Source: an uncultured Exiguobacterium sp.
GTDB taxonomy: Bacteria > Bacillota > Bacilli > Exiguobacteriales > Exiguobacteriaceae
DNA length: 64,000 nucleotides
Assembly: GCA_913775715.1 (NCBI GenBank)
Contig: CAJYMC010000007.1
Coordinates: 1,054,001 to 1,118,000, forward strand
Reading direction: 5' to 3'
In this document: one piece after another, positions 34,752 through 43,775 of the stretch
How the letters are laid out: each line of letters begins with the position of its first letter
Numbering within the stretch: position 1 is the stretch's first letter
The notes under the pieces: generated by a model
The model's database searches: none
What the model saw: the letters and a program-made list of their open reading frames with translations, nothing else
Told to the model about the DNA's origin: nothing
Program-made: the position numbers and the translations under genes

Positions 34752-35518
34752 GGACCTTTTATACGCTGACATGGACCGAGTGGTTGGAAGCATGGAAAGA
34801 ATGGAAGATCGTTTGGTTACCGCTGTTCTTCATTGCCCTTGGCGTGACCCAACCATTGCTGTTGATGTACATGGATGTCTTGCTCGCACACGTCGGGAAC
34901 GCGGACGGAATCATCGTTGATCCGAATCGTCCTGCTCCACAATCGCTTGACGTCTTCAGCGCAACAATCCACGGGCAGTTCAATCAGCTTGGCTTGATCG
35001 TCCTGATCATGAGCTTCATGGGACTGCTCGCTTCAGACCGACAAACCGGCATGCAGGATTTCATTCTGACGCGCCCTGTCTCTCGGAATGTCTATCTACT
35101 GTCGAAATGGTTCAGTCACGGGATGATCAGTCTCTTCGGGATGCTGATCGGCGCCCTCACGTCCTACTGTTTGACCGTCTATTGGTTCGGATCCCTTTCG
35201 CCGCTGCTTGCGCTACGCATCATTCTCGATTTTAGTCTCTGGACGTTGTTCGTCGTCAGTCTGACGCTACTGATCAGCACTTTCTTGCGACGTGCTGTTC
35301 CGATCGGTATCCTGTCGCTCGTCGTTTCCTTACTACTTGTTGCACTTCCTTCATTAATGCCAGACATTCTATTCTTTATGCCTGGCGCACTACTGTCGCT
35401 CCCATCGCACACGTCGTTTTTTTCTTCGTCCCATCTAATCGGAATCATTTCTTGTCTCATTTGGATTCTTCTCACACTCGGCTGGTCGGCTCTTCGATTC
35501 CGAAAAACGGCTTATTGA
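34748..35518 (+). CDS. ABC transporter permease (YxlG-like)
   Basis: This 256-residue protein has about six membrane helices and a YxlG/ABC2-type layout. It has an N-terminal helix after WTEWLEAWKEWK, an extracellular loop near residue 50-80, FMGLLASDRQTGMQDFILTRPVSRN as the conserved cytoplasmic loop, and four further helices. It is the membrane partner of the ATPase, and its start overlaps that gene by ATGA. A terminator follows. Confidence 0.85.
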   Translation: MRTFYTLTWTEWLEAWKEWKIVWLPLFFIALGVTQPLLLMYMDVLLAHVGNADGIIVDPNRPAPQSLDVFSATIHGQFNQLGLIVLIMSFMGLLASDRQTGMQDFILTRPVSRNVYLLSKWFSHGMISLFGMLIGALTSYCLTVYWFGSLSPLLALRIILDFSLWTLFVVSLTLLISTFLRRAVPIGILSLVVSLLLVALPSLMPDILFFMPGALLSLPSHTSFFSSSHLIGIISCLIWILLTLGWSALRFRKTAY

Positions 35519-35536
35519 TCCACCGCTACAACACAA

Positions 35537-35578
35537 AAAGGATAACGGAGCCGTTCAGCCGTCCGTTATCCTTTGTTT
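35537..35578. terminator. Bidirectional terminator
   Basis: AAAGGATAACGGA pairs with TCCGTTATCCTTT (35537-35549 and 35562-35574). It lies between the yxl-like operon and the convergent peptide/nickel-type operon, whose last gene overlaps its edge. Confidence 0.8.
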
Positions 35579-36363
35579 GCTTGTGTCTTTCGAATCGTTC
35601 GTTGCCTTGGATGCACGGCAAGCTTTGCTTGGCGCATCCGTTCAACGGCAGGATCCGTCGCAGCATCGAACGCTGTTAAACTCGGGTAGTGCCCGACGAG
35701 ACGTCCCTGCTCCAAAATCGCGAAGCTGTCGCAAAGTTGCTCGGCAGCTTTAATGTCATGCGTGATGAAGACATATGTTAGCCCGTGTAGCCGCTTCAAG
35801 TCAGCTAACAGTGCGAGAATCAATCGTTTGTTGACCATGTCGAGGCTACTGACTGCTTCGTCTAAAACGATCAGTCGTGGTTCAGCAGCAATCGCTCGCG
35901 CAATCGCGATTCGCTGCAGTTGCCCGCCACTAAACTGCGCCGGATATTTCGTCAGATCCGTTGCCTTGAGCCCGACTTGTTCGATAAGCGTGACGAGTCG
36001 CTGTTGCCGTGCTTCACCCTTTAAACGAATGAAGTTATCAAGCGGTTCGGCGATAATATCGGCAGCCGTCAGCTTTGGATTGACAGCAGCAAACGAGTCT
36101 TGGAAGACGACTTGGACATCTCCTTGAAACGGTCGTTTTGTCGCGTGGCGATCGACACCGTTGAACCAGATCGTGCCGCTTGACGGACGTTCGAGCCCAA
36201 GCAACAATCGCCCGAGCGTACTTTTGCCGGCACCACTCGACCCAAGTAGTCCAAGACAACGTCCCGCTTCAAGCGTCAACGACACATCATGTAAGACGTT
36301 CTGTGCTGGTCGAAACCGGCGTTTATAGACGTGTGAGACTTGATCGATCTGTAGTAAACTCAT
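35566..36363 (-). CDS. ABC transporter ATPase (NikE/OppF-like)
   Basis: This 265-residue ATPase has Walker A LLGSSGAGKSTLGRLLLG, signature FSGGQLQRIAIARAI, Walker B LIVLDEAVSSLD and switch ITHDIKAAEQLC. Members of this branch (NikE, OppF, CntF) work with a second ATPase at dipeptide- or nickel-type importers. It is the last gene of the five-gene unit and overlaps the preceding ATPase by ATGA. Confidence 0.88.
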   Translation of the reverse strand: MSLLQIDQVSHVYKRRFRPAQNVLHDVSLTLEAGRCLGLLGSSGAGKSTLGRLLLGLERPSSGTIWFNGVDRHATKRPFQGDVQVVFQDSFAAVNPKLTAADIIAEPLDNFIRLKGEARQQRLVTLIEQVGLKATDLTKYPAQFSGGQLQRIAIARAIAAEPRLIVLDEAVSSLDMVNKRLILALLADLKRLHGLTYVFITHDIKAAEQLCDSFAILEQGRLVGHYPSLTAFDAATDPAVERMRQAKLAVHPRQRTIRKTQANKG

Positions 36364-37166
36364 CCGAACGCCTCCCTTCCTAGATGTTGTGCGAGAAGGG
36401 ACTGTGTATACGGATGTTGCGGTCGATCAAACAAATCAAAGACATCTGCTTGCTCAACGATCCGTCCTTGCTGCATGACGAGGACATCGTCTGCAAGTTC
36501 AGCGATCACACCGAGATCATGCGAGATGAGTAAGATCGCCGTTCCGTAAGTCGCCCGCATCCGTTCGAGTAATTCAAGAACCGTCTTCTGATTAAAGACA
36601 TCGAGTGCCGTCGTCGGTTCGTCGGCAATCAAGACGCTCGGGCGCAGGGCAACGGCTAAGGCAATCATGATCCGTTGCAACATCCCGCCACTCAGCTCGA
36701 ACGGATAAGCTTTGAGCAACCGGGCGGCATCCGTCAGATTGACTTCTTCGAGTGCCGTCATCGCTTGTTGTTTCGCTTCACGTTTTGAACAACGTGTATG
36801 GGTCTGAATCGTCTCGATCATCTGGTGCCCGATCGAGTAGACCGGTGTGAAGGCACTCATCGGATTTTGCATGATGAACGCAATCTCATCGCCTCGAATC
36901 ATCCGCACAGCGCGTTCTGATAAGGATTGAATTGATGTTCCGTTCAGTCGAATATCGCCGGTGACGTCTGTTGTCTGTGGATTAAGTAAACGCATCAAGG
37001 CGAGACTCGTCACCGTCTTTCCGCAACCACTCTCTCCGACAAGACCAAGAATCTGTCCAGCTTGAATCGAGAACGTCACACCTTCGATCAATGTTACTTG
37101 TTGTTTCGTATGGACGGTCAGACCGTCGACAGCTAAGATCGGTTCGATACGGGCACCTCCTCTCAT
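36360..37166 (-). CDS. ABC transporter ATPase (NikD/OppD-like)
   Basis: This 268-residue ATPase has Walker A LVGESGCGKTVTSLALMRLL, signature FELSGGMLQRIMIALAV, Walker B VLIADEPTTALDV and switch LLISHDLGVIAELAD. The NikD/OppD/CntD type drives import together with the adjacent NikE-like ATPase. The start overlaps the upstream permease gene by four bases. Confidence 0.9.
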   Translation of the reverse strand: MRGGARIEPILAVDGLTVHTKQQVTLIEGVTFSIQAGQILGLVGESGCGKTVTSLALMRLLNPQTTDVTGDIRLNGTSIQSLSERAVRMIRGDEIAFIMQNPMSAFTPVYSIGHQMIETIQTHTRCSKREAKQQAMTALEEVNLTDAARLLKAYPFELSGGMLQRIMIALAVALRPSVLIADEPTTALDVFNQKTVLELLERMRATYGTAILLISHDLGVIAELADDVLVMQQGRIVEQADVFDLFDRPQHPYTQSLLAQHLGREAFG

Positions 37167-38008
37167 TTCATCGTTTTTGACACACCGAATCGTTCTGCTA
37201 ACTGTTCTCCTACTAGGTTAAAGCTGATGATGACAAGCATGATCGCAAGTCCCGGATAAATCATCAATTCCGGATTCGTCCGGATGTACGATTTTCCTTC
37301 GTGAATCATCGCTCCCCACTCGGCAGTTGGTGACTGGACACCAAGCCCGAGGAACGACATCGCCGAGATATCCATGATCGCCCAGCCCATCTCTAGCGTT
37401 CCGATGACGAGCAGCGGCGGTAAGATGTTCGGCAGGATGTGCGTCCGGATGATCTTCCACGAAGACGAACCGTTGACGCGAGCAGCGGCGATGAACGCTT
37501 CCGTCTTCAGCGTCATGACCATTCCGCGGAACATTCGCGCGTAGTAGACCCACTGGACGAGCATCAAGGCGATGATGACCTGCTTGAGACCTGGACCGAA
37601 AATACCGACGAGACCGAGGACGAGAATCAGACTCGGAAATGCCATCACACCATCACACAGACGCATCAAGAGTTGGTCGACCCAGCCACCACGGTAACCG
37701 GCAAGTGTTCCGACGAACAATCCGATCGCAAGTGAGGCAACGAAGATCAACACGGCACAGCCGAGTGAAATCCGCGCGCCGTAAATCAAACGCGATAAGA
37801 GACAGCGTCCGAGCTGGTCGGTTCCGAGCGGATAGGCTGACGACGGACCATGGAGCTTTTGCGTCAGGTCGACGAGGTTCGGATCATGCGGCGCGATCCA
37901 TGGCGCAAACAACGCAACGCCTGCCATTCCGATGAAGACGAGAGCACAGAGATAAAGAAGCGGCGTATACCGCGACCGGATCATCGTTGCTGGAAGTGGA
38001 GTATTCAT
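37163..38008 (-). CDS. ABC transporter permease (NikC/OppC-like)
   Basis: This 281-residue protein has six membrane helices. An N-terminal helix is followed by a substrate-side loop with APHDPNLVDLTQKLHGPS, then the conserved GRCLLSRLIYGARISLGCA entry and the cytoplasmic ATPase-contact loop AARVNGSSSWKIIRTHILPN. It pairs with the NikB-like permease and overlaps both neighbours by ATGA junctions. Confidence 0.9.
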   Translation of the reverse strand: MNTPLPATMIRSRYTPLLYLCALVFIGMAGVALFAPWIAPHDPNLVDLTQKLHGPSSAYPLGTDQLGRCLLSRLIYGARISLGCAVLIFVASLAIGLFVGTLAGYRGGWVDQLLMRLCDGVMAFPSLILVLGLVGIFGPGLKQVIIALMLVQWVYYARMFRGMVMTLKTEAFIAAARVNGSSSWKIIRTHILPNILPPLLVIGTLEMGWAIMDISAMSFLGLGVQSPTAEWGAMIHEGKSYIRTNPELMIYPGLAIMLVIISFNLVGEQLAERFGVSKTMK

Positions 38009-38946
38009 ACCGTCCCTCCTTTTTTTGCTAGGCGTGGATCGAGCACGGCTTGAATGATGTCGACGAGCAAACTGCTTCCGATGAAGACGAGTGCCGCGAG
38101 AAAGACGTAACCTTGGATGACCGGCATATCCCGGTCAAAGATTGCTTCAATGAAGTAGCGACCGAATCCTGGCCACGAGAAGACGGTCTCGACGATGATC
38201 GTTCCCGTCAGCAACTTCCCAAGGTTCATCCCAAGACCCGTGATCATCGGCGGAATTGCCATCCGAAGGACGTGTTTCCCAAGAATCCGTCCTTCCTTTA
38301 ATCCACGTGTCCGGGCAAACAAGACATACGGTTCGTTCAATGATTCGATCACACTGCCACGGAGCAATCGTGTATACAAGGCAATCAACGGAAAGGCGAG
38401 CGTCAATGCCGGTAAGATCAAGTGCATCACACTTCCCGTTCCGCCGACTGGGAACCAATCTAGCTTTACGGCAAAGAAGAAAATAAACAGATACCCGAGC
38501 CAAAACGACGGGATTGAAGCCCCGATGAAGGCGATTGCCCGACTGAGATGGTCAAAGAAACCATTCTTCTTGATCCCAGCAAGGAACCCGAGCGGGATGC
38601 TTATGACGAGTGCGAGCAGTAGACTCGTTAATGCCAACTCGACCGTCGGTGGTAAGCGGAGCAAGACATCTTCAAGGACCGGTTTTCCGGAAAGATACGA
38701 TGTTCCGAAATCGAGCTGCGCCAAGCGGATGACGGCATCGAAGTATTGTTTGTAGAACGGTTGATCGAGTCCGAATTCTGCTCGTTTGGCAGCGAGTAGT
38801 TCATCCGTCGGTTGGATATGAGCAGCGGACAGATAGGCCTGTGCCGGATCAACCGGTGACAAATGAATCAACCCTGTCAGAATCAAGACCGCCAGTAACA
38901 AAATCGGGATGATGGATAATATGCGTTTGACGAGGAAGACCCCCAT
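38005..38946 (-). CDS. ABC transporter permease (NikB/OppB-like)
   Basis: This 313-residue protein has six membrane helices and begins with the usual VKRILSIIPILLLAVLILTG helix. It contains a FGTSYLSGKPVLEDVLLRLP region, RTRGLKEGRILGKHVLR as the ATPase-contact EAA loop, and a final LVDIIQAVLDPR. It is the second gene of the importer unit, 12 bp downstream of the binding protein gene. Confidence 0.9.
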   Translation of the reverse strand: MGVFLVKRILSIIPILLLAVLILTGLIHLSPVDPAQAYLSAAHIQPTDELLAAKRAEFGLDQPFYKQYFDAVIRLAQLDFGTSYLSGKPVLEDVLLRLPPTVELALTSLLLALVISIPLGFLAGIKKNGFFDHLSRAIAFIGASIPSFWLGYLFIFFFAVKLDWFPVGGTGSVMHLILPALTLAFPLIALYTRLLRGSVIESLNEPYVLFARTRGLKEGRILGKHVLRMAIPPMITGLGMNLGKLLTGTIIVETVFSWPGFGRYFIEAIFDRDMPVIQGYVFLAALVFIGSSLLVDIIQAVLDPRLAKKGGTV

Positions 38947-38958
38947 GTCATCCCTCCT

Positions 38959-40569
38959 TTACTTAATGCCGATCCGAGCAAATGGACTCTCATCCCGGTT
39001 CGCTGGGAACTGGAAGTTCGTTACGTCCGACTGATAGACCGCCATCTTCTTCAAGTACGAAATCGGAATCAATGCTCCTTGATCTTGGAGTGATGGCAGA
39101 ATGTCGGCGTACATCTTCTGACGTTTCGTCTCGTCTGTCGTCTTCAAGACATCTTTAATTTCTTGCAACAGTTGTTCTTTATTCGGATAAGCCGAAATCG
39201 CTTCTTTGAAGCCGAAGCCATCCGTATCAATCAGGTTCACAAACGTATGCGGATCATACGGTGCACCGAAGTTACTATAGAAGTTGATGTCAAATCGGTT
39301 GTCTTTGAAGCGCTGGACTTGATCTGGCAGTTCGACAGCTTCCGTCTTCAGCTCGACGCCGATTTTCGACCATTCCGACTGGAGTGTTTCGGCCATCGCC
39401 TTTTGAACCTGCTCGGCCGCATCATACATCATCCCGATTTGCAGCAGTTGACCATCCTTGACGCGGATCGTTTCACCTTTCGGCAGTTTCCAACCTGCTT
39501 CATCAAGGAGACGATTCGCTTCCTTGACGTCATAATCCTGTTGCTTCACTTTCAGGTTCGACGTGTACGGCATGTTCGGTGGCAACAGGTAGTCAGCCGG
39601 TGCTTCTATTCCCGACGTGATCCCTTCGACGAGAGCGGCTTTATCAAACCCGTGCTGGAGCGCCTGGCGGACGCGTTCGTCAGACAGACGCTTATTTTTC
39701 GTATTCAAGACGAGGAGACGCGTCGCGACTGGTTCGGACATCTCTGTCTTGTAGGATTTATCCGTCTTCAACTGATTGAAGGCATCGATACTGATCGCCC
39801 CTTCACCGTAAATCAGATCAACCTGTCCTTTTTCGAGTGCTAAGACACGTGTTTCCGCATCCGGGATAATGTCGACCTTGATGTGATCGACGTTCGGCTT
39901 CGGACCCCAATAGTTCTTGTTGACCTTAAACGTCGCATACTGATCCGGTTTGTATTCGTCGAGCATCCATGGACCTGTTCCGACTTCTTTTTTGACACCC
40001 TTCGACGTATCGCCGTTTTCCGGGAATCCCGCTTCTCCGAGGAAACGAACCGGGCGGACGACCGCGAGCTCTTGAATCGTCGGGTAATAGGCTTCGGATA
40101 ATGTCAGGCGGAACGTCTTCGCATCGACAGCTTCTGTCTTCTCGATTTTCGTGATGAAGCCAAGCCAGCTATGTAAGGCTTTTTGTTTGAGGATTGCGTC
40201 AAAGTTCTTTTTGACGATTGCTGCGTCAAACGTCGAACCGTCCGAGAACTTTACGCCGTCACGAAGCGTAAACGTATACGTTTTTCCGTCTTCAGAAATC
40301 TTCCAAGACGAGGCTAAGTATGGCTCGAGCTTTCCACCTTCCCCATAGTGGACGAGTGGTTCATAGATCATCGACTGCGCGAACAGTTGTGATGGGTTGT
40401 AGACGTGCGGGTTCATCGTTCCGACGTCGCGTGGCCACGCGAGCGTCAATGTATCTTTATCTTTTCGCTCTCCTGTCGACTCGCCCGGGTTCGAGCAGCC
40501 GATCAATAATGATGTCAAAGACAGGATCGAGACAGTAGAAATCAGTAATTTTTTACGGTTAACGTTCAT
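38959..40569 (-). CDS. Solute-binding lipoprotein (NikA/CntA-like)
   Basis: This 536-residue extracytoplasmic binding protein has a signal peptide with lipobox LIGC at about residues 20-23. The SBP_bac_5 pattern follows (TLTLAWPRDVGTMNPHVYNP, a FTLRDGVKFSDGSTFDA segment, GTGPWMLDEYKPDQYATFKVN and DETKRQKMYADILPSL). NikA- and CntA-like proteins bind nickel or a metal-metallophore complex; the dipeptide alternative (OppA) is less likely. A promoter with a Fur-type box lies upstream, so expression probably depends on iron. The ATG at 40569 was preferred over a TTG at 40587. Confidence 0.88.
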   Translation of the reverse strand: MNVNRKKLLISTVSILSLTSLLIGCSNPGESTGERKDKDTLTLAWPRDVGTMNPHVYNPSQLFAQSMIYEPLVHYGEGGKLEPYLASSWKISEDGKTYTFTLRDGVKFSDGSTFDAAIVKKNFDAILKQKALHSWLGFITKIEKTEAVDAKTFRLTLSEAYYPTIQELAVVRPVRFLGEAGFPENGDTSKGVKKEVGTGPWMLDEYKPDQYATFKVNKNYWGPKPNVDHIKVDIIPDAETRVLALEKGQVDLIYGEGAISIDAFNQLKTDKSYKTEMSEPVATRLLVLNTKNKRLSDERVRQALQHGFDKAALVEGITSGIEAPADYLLPPNMPYTSNLKVKQQDYDVKEANRLLDEAGWKLPKGETIRVKDGQLLQIGMMYDAAEQVQKAMAETLQSEWSKIGVELKTEAVELPDQVQRFKDNRFDINFYSNFGAPYDPHTFVNLIDTDGFGFKEAISAYPNKEQLLQEIKDVLKTTDETKRQKMYADILPSLQDQGALIPISYLKKMAVYQSDVTNFQFPANRDESPFARIGIK

Positions 40570-40594
40570 GGTAGGCAGAACTCCCAACTTGTAT

Positions 40595-40639
40595 TGATAA
40601 TCATTTTCAATTGTAAGAGGGGAAGGGAAGGATTGTCAA
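40595..40639 (-). promoter_or_regulatory. Promoter and Fur box of the Nik-like operon
   Basis: On the minus strand TTGACA (40634-40639) and TACAAT (40610-40615) are 18 bp apart. Immediately downstream TGATAATCATTTTCA (40595-40609) matches the Fur core TGATAATNATTATCA at all but one of the 14 specified positions. Fur binding there would block transcription when iron is plentiful. Confidence 0.7.
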
Positions 40640-40824
40640 TGGATAATCCAGATGTTAACTGGTCGTAAAGACGCTTTTTGACAGGATTTCCACGCTTAAC
40701 TGAGCAACGATCTGTGTACGTCTCTTTTATGTCAATAATTGTAATCAGCTGTGTTAAGCGGTATCCTAGTTTGGATGCTGCGTTTCTTGTCTAACGAAAT
40801 CATTTGCACGGAAAGGATGATAGG

Positions 40825-41382
40825 ATGTCACGACTAGTTTCCTCCATCTCGCTTGTGTTGCTCAGTCTGCTCTTAGTGCTCCCTTTACTGATGATCGATG
40901 GACTGATTTTCTACGTCGGAGATGTGTCCTACGACTCGTTCGTTGGTTGTCTAGTGTTTCTCGTATGTTTCTATCTCGCTAGCCTGGTCGTCAGCGTCGT
41001 CTTCGACGGGATGATGCGTGCGCTTGGCGGACTGTTTAAGCGTCGTTTCTCGAACATACTGTTTGCTGTCGTGAACGGTTCCGTCAGTTTGAGCGTCTTA
41101 CTTTGGATGGACCTCTACGTTGCGTCGATCACGATTTCTCTCGCGACAAAAGTCGTGCTGGTATCTGTACATACGGTATTGTTTTACCTGATTCATCAAT
41201 CGAGCGATTCGACTGCTTCGTCTTCTGAAGGCAGCGCACAACATGAGCCAATCGTCCAAGAAGCCATCCGCTTGTTAGAAGATGTCGATCCCGTGACATG
41301 TGTCGAACAGTTATGTCTCAAGTACCCTGATCTTCCGAAAAAGGACATCATTCGGATCGTCTATCGTCTTCATGGCAACTAA
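40825..41382 (+). CDS. Membrane protein (185 aa)
   Basis: Four hydrophobic segments (about residues 5-30, 42-65, 82-104 and 108-128) are followed by a soluble acidic tail of about 50 residues (EPIVQEAIRLLEDVDP) that ends in an amphipathic helix. The start has GAAAGGATG upstream. Family not recognised. It stands alone with a terminator after it. Confidence 0.65.
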   Translation: MSRLVSSISLVLLSLLLVLPLLMIDGLIFYVGDVSYDSFVGCLVFLVCFYLASLVVSVVFDGMMRALGGLFKRRFSNILFAVVNGSVSLSVLLWMDLYVASITISLATKVVLVSVHTVLFYLIHQSSDSTASSSEGSAQHEPIVQEAIRLLEDVDPVTCVEQLCLKYPDLPKKDIIRIVYRLHGN

Positions 41383-41383
41383 A

Positions 41384-41432
41384 AAGACCTGAATGTTTCT
41401 GAGAAGATTCAGAAGCGTCAGGTCATTTTTTA
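41384..41432. terminator. Bidirectional terminator
   Basis: GACCTGA pairs with TCAGGTC, with an inner TTCTGA/TCAGAA hairpin and a T-run on each side. It lies between the membrane protein gene and the GGDEF gene. Confidence 0.8.
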
Positions 41433-41438
41433 TTTCTT

Positions 41439-42395
41439 TCATTTCTTCGCCAACTCATAGAACTGATACGTATTCTTTCCTAACGACTTAGCGGCATATA
41501 GCGCGGCATCTGCCTGTTGTAACAAGGCTTGCAACTCTGGACGGTACTCACCGTCATACATCACGATCCCGATGCTCGTCGACACCTGGTAGTCCGTTTC
41601 CCACTCACTTAACGAAGTGACGATCCGCTCTGCGAGTCGTTCCCAGCCATCCCTCGAATCAGCATGTCCAAAATGCAGAATGAACTCATCGCCTCCTAGT
41701 CGCACGGCTATCGCATCATCCTGTTCACGTACGAATTGTCGCAAGCGTTGTGCGACTTCTTGCAGGACGATGTCCCCCGTCTCGTGTCCATAAACGTCGT
41801 TGACCTGCTTAAAGCCATCTAAATCAAGGAAGAAGACGGCTCCTGTCTGCCCGCGATGCTCCTCGAACTGTTTCGTTAAGTACCTCCGATTGTGCAGTCC
41901 TGTCAACGCGTCTTTCCAAGCATGACGCTCAAGCTCCAAGTAGTACAAAAACAACCGGACGATCCGTTGCAATAGCTGAACATTCTTCTGTTCATACAAG
42001 CTGACTCGATTATTGATTGCACATAATGTGCCGAACGTCTCCCCGCTCGTCAAGACGATCGGAATCCCTAAGTAGGACCGGACGTGAGCCTCCTCCAAGC
42101 CTTTTCGCCAGTCGCCGAGTTGTTCCGCGTTCGGAATATCTTCGAGCACGACCGGCTGTCTCGTCTCGAAATTAATCAGCTTACATAACGATTGGTTCAG
42201 TTCAATCTGCATGCCTTCGACCATCGGAATATCTGCTTTATCGTTCGTGATCTTCAACATCCGTTGTTGTCCTGCTTCGATCGCTGATAAATACAGCATC
42301 TGGTCCGGTAAGATCTCTTTTGCGAAATCGAGAACATCATCTGCCAATTCATCAAAATTTTGATACATCTTCAAGTCTTCAAATGGTTGATTCAT
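41439..42395 (-). CDS. GAF-GGDEF diguanylate cyclase
   Basis: Residues 10-150 form a GAF sensor (ILPDQMLYLSAIEAGQQR, then LGIPIVLTSGETFGTLCAI). Residues 160-318 are a GGDEF domain with DALTGLHNRRYLTKQF, a Mg-binding FLDLDGFKQVNDVYGH and the active-site RLGGDEFILHF. The loop is intact, so it should make cyclic di-GMP in the cytoplasm in response to an unknown signal. The ATG at 42395 has GAGGTG upstream. A Fur-like box lies about 145 bp upstream, so iron control is possible. Confidence 0.9.
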   Translation of the reverse strand: MNQPFEDLKMYQNFDELADDVLDFAKEILPDQMLYLSAIEAGQQRMLKITNDKADIPMVEGMQIELNQSLCKLINFETRQPVVLEDIPNAEQLGDWRKGLEEAHVRSYLGIPIVLTSGETFGTLCAINNRVSLYEQKNVQLLQRIVRLFLYYLELERHAWKDALTGLHNRRYLTKQFEEHRGQTGAVFFLDLDGFKQVNDVYGHETGDIVLQEVAQRLRQFVREQDDAIAVRLGGDEFILHFGHADSRDGWERLAERIVTSLSEWETDYQVSTSIGIVMYDGEYRPELQALLQQADAALYAAKSLGKNTYQFYELAKK

Positions 42396-42539
42396 AGAGC
42401 ACCTCAATTCGAAGTCATTCTCTGCAATTTCTCTGATTTGAAAAACAAAAACGTTACATTTATTACCACTTTCTCTTTTGACTGTCGCTTAAACCTGTTT
42501 TCGTCAAAAGCGTCAAATATTCCTACTTCCATGACTAAA

Positions 42540-42554
42540 TGAGAAAGATTATCA
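42540..42554. promoter_or_regulatory. Possible second Fur box
   Basis: TGAGAAAGATTATCA matches the TGATAATNATTATCA Fur core at 12 of 14 defined positions. It lies between the GGDEF gene and the siderophore operon and could serve either. Confidence 0.4.
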
Positions 42555-42620
42555 TTTTTTTATTTTCGTATAGTTTATAGAAGGTAAAAATTCGGACAGC
42601 CATTTGGCTGGAAATGAGCG

Positions 42621-42682
42621 TTGCATCTTCTAAAATCGTCTGCTATCATTCTCGGTGAACATGACAATGATAATCATTATCA
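42621..42682 (+). promoter_or_regulatory. Promoter and Fur box of the yclQNOP-like operon
   Basis: TTGCAT (42621-42626) and TATCAT (42644-42649) are 17 bp apart. A perfect Fur core TGATAATCATTATCA lies at 42668-42682, just downstream. The siderophore-binding protein start codon is 100 bp further on. Confidence 0.8.
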
Positions 42683-42782
42683 CTTATTGAGAACAGATGA
42701 CTCAGGTAGAACTACATAATCCATCTGCTACTTAATCCGTGATTCATGCGTTATCAAATTACACAAGAGGAGCTGAATCATC

Positions 42783-43775
42783 ATGAGGAAATGGAAAACA
42801 TCACTCGTCGTGAGTTCGCTTGCTGTCTTACTAGCGGCATGCGGGAACGCAGGAGAAGCAGACACGAAGAAGAGCGCGGAAGCACCGAAGACGGTCAAAA
42901 TCAAGGACGCTCATGGAACGGTCAACGTTCCGGTTAATCCGAAGAAAGTCGTCGCACTCGACAACCGGACATTCGAGACGCTTGCCGCGTGGGATGTCGA
43001 ACTCGCAGCAGCACCAGTCGGACTGCTCCCGGCTGAGTCACCGTATGCGAAAGATAAGGATATCGTCGATGTCGGCATGCACTTTGAACCGAACCTCGAA
43101 GCGATCGCTGGTGTTAATCCGGACGTCGTCATCGTTGGGCAACGTTTCGCTGATCATTACGAAGACATCAAAAAACTCGTCCCGAACGCCGCTGTCATCG
43201 ACCTTGACATCACTTTACCGGAAGACTCTGGTACGCCAGGTGAATTACTCGTCAAAGGTCTTGAAGATACGACAGAGACTCTCGGACAGATCTTCGATAA
43301 AAAACAAGAAGCGGATCAGCTCGTGACGACGCTCGAGCAATCGATTAAAGACGTTAAAAAATCGTATAACGGACAGGACAGCGTCATGTCGGTCATCGTC
43401 TCTGGCGGCGATATCGGTTTCTCGGCTCCAATGAGTGGACGTGTCTTCGGACCAATGTATGATTTGTTCGACTGGAAGCCAGCCCTCGAAGTCAAACAAA
43501 AATCGGGCAACGACCAAGGGGATGAAGTTTCAGTCGAAGCGATCGCTCAAAGTAACCCGGACTGGTTACTCGTCCTTGATCGTGACGCACCACTTGGAAA
43601 CGCAGAAGGTGCCGTACCGGCGCAAGATGTCATCGACCGTGCACCTGCCCTGCAGAAAACGAAAGCAATCAAAGACGATAACATCGTCTACGCACCGAAA
43701 GATACGTATTTGAACGAATCAATCCAGACGTACTCGGAATTCTTCACTGACATCGCGAAAGCGCTCGAGAAGTAA
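42783..43775 (+). CDS. yclQ: Siderophore-binding lipoprotein (YclQ/FatB-like)
   Basis: This 330-residue lipoprotein has a signal peptide with LAAC at about residues 17-20 and a class III helical-backbone binding fold: VVALDNRTFETLAAWDVE, then NLEAIAGVNPDVVIVGQ and a C-terminal DDNIVYAPKDTYLNESIQ. FatB/YclQ proteins capture Fe-siderophores such as petrobactin on the cell surface. The ATG has GAGGAGC upstream. Its stop overlaps the permease start by one base (TAATG). It lies at the head of the operon, unlike B. subtilis, where the binding protein gene is last. Confidence 0.88.
   Translation: MRKWKTSLVVSSLAVLLAACGNAGEADTKKSAEAPKTVKIKDAHGTVNVPVNPKKVVALDNRTFETLAAWDVELAAAPVGLLPAESPYAKDKDIVDVGMHFEPNLEAIAGVNPDVVIVGQRFADHYEDIKKLVPNAAVIDLDITLPEDSGTPGELLVKGLEDTTETLGQIFDKKQEADQLVTTLEQSIKDVKKSYNGQDSVMSVIVSGGDIGFSAPMSGRVFGPMYDLFDWKPALEVKQKSGNDQGDEVSVEAIAQSNPDWLLVLDRDAPLGNAEGAVPAQDVIDRAPALQKTKAIKDDNIVYAPKDTYLNESIQTYSEFFTDIAKALEK

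Noticed and set aside
38195..38755. 186-residue plus-strand frame in the NikB-like gene
   Set aside because: Shadow of a conserved permease gene; no start signal and no known domain.
39163..39843. 226-residue plus-strand frame in the NikA-like gene
   Set aside because: Antisense shadow of the binding protein gene; no family similarity.
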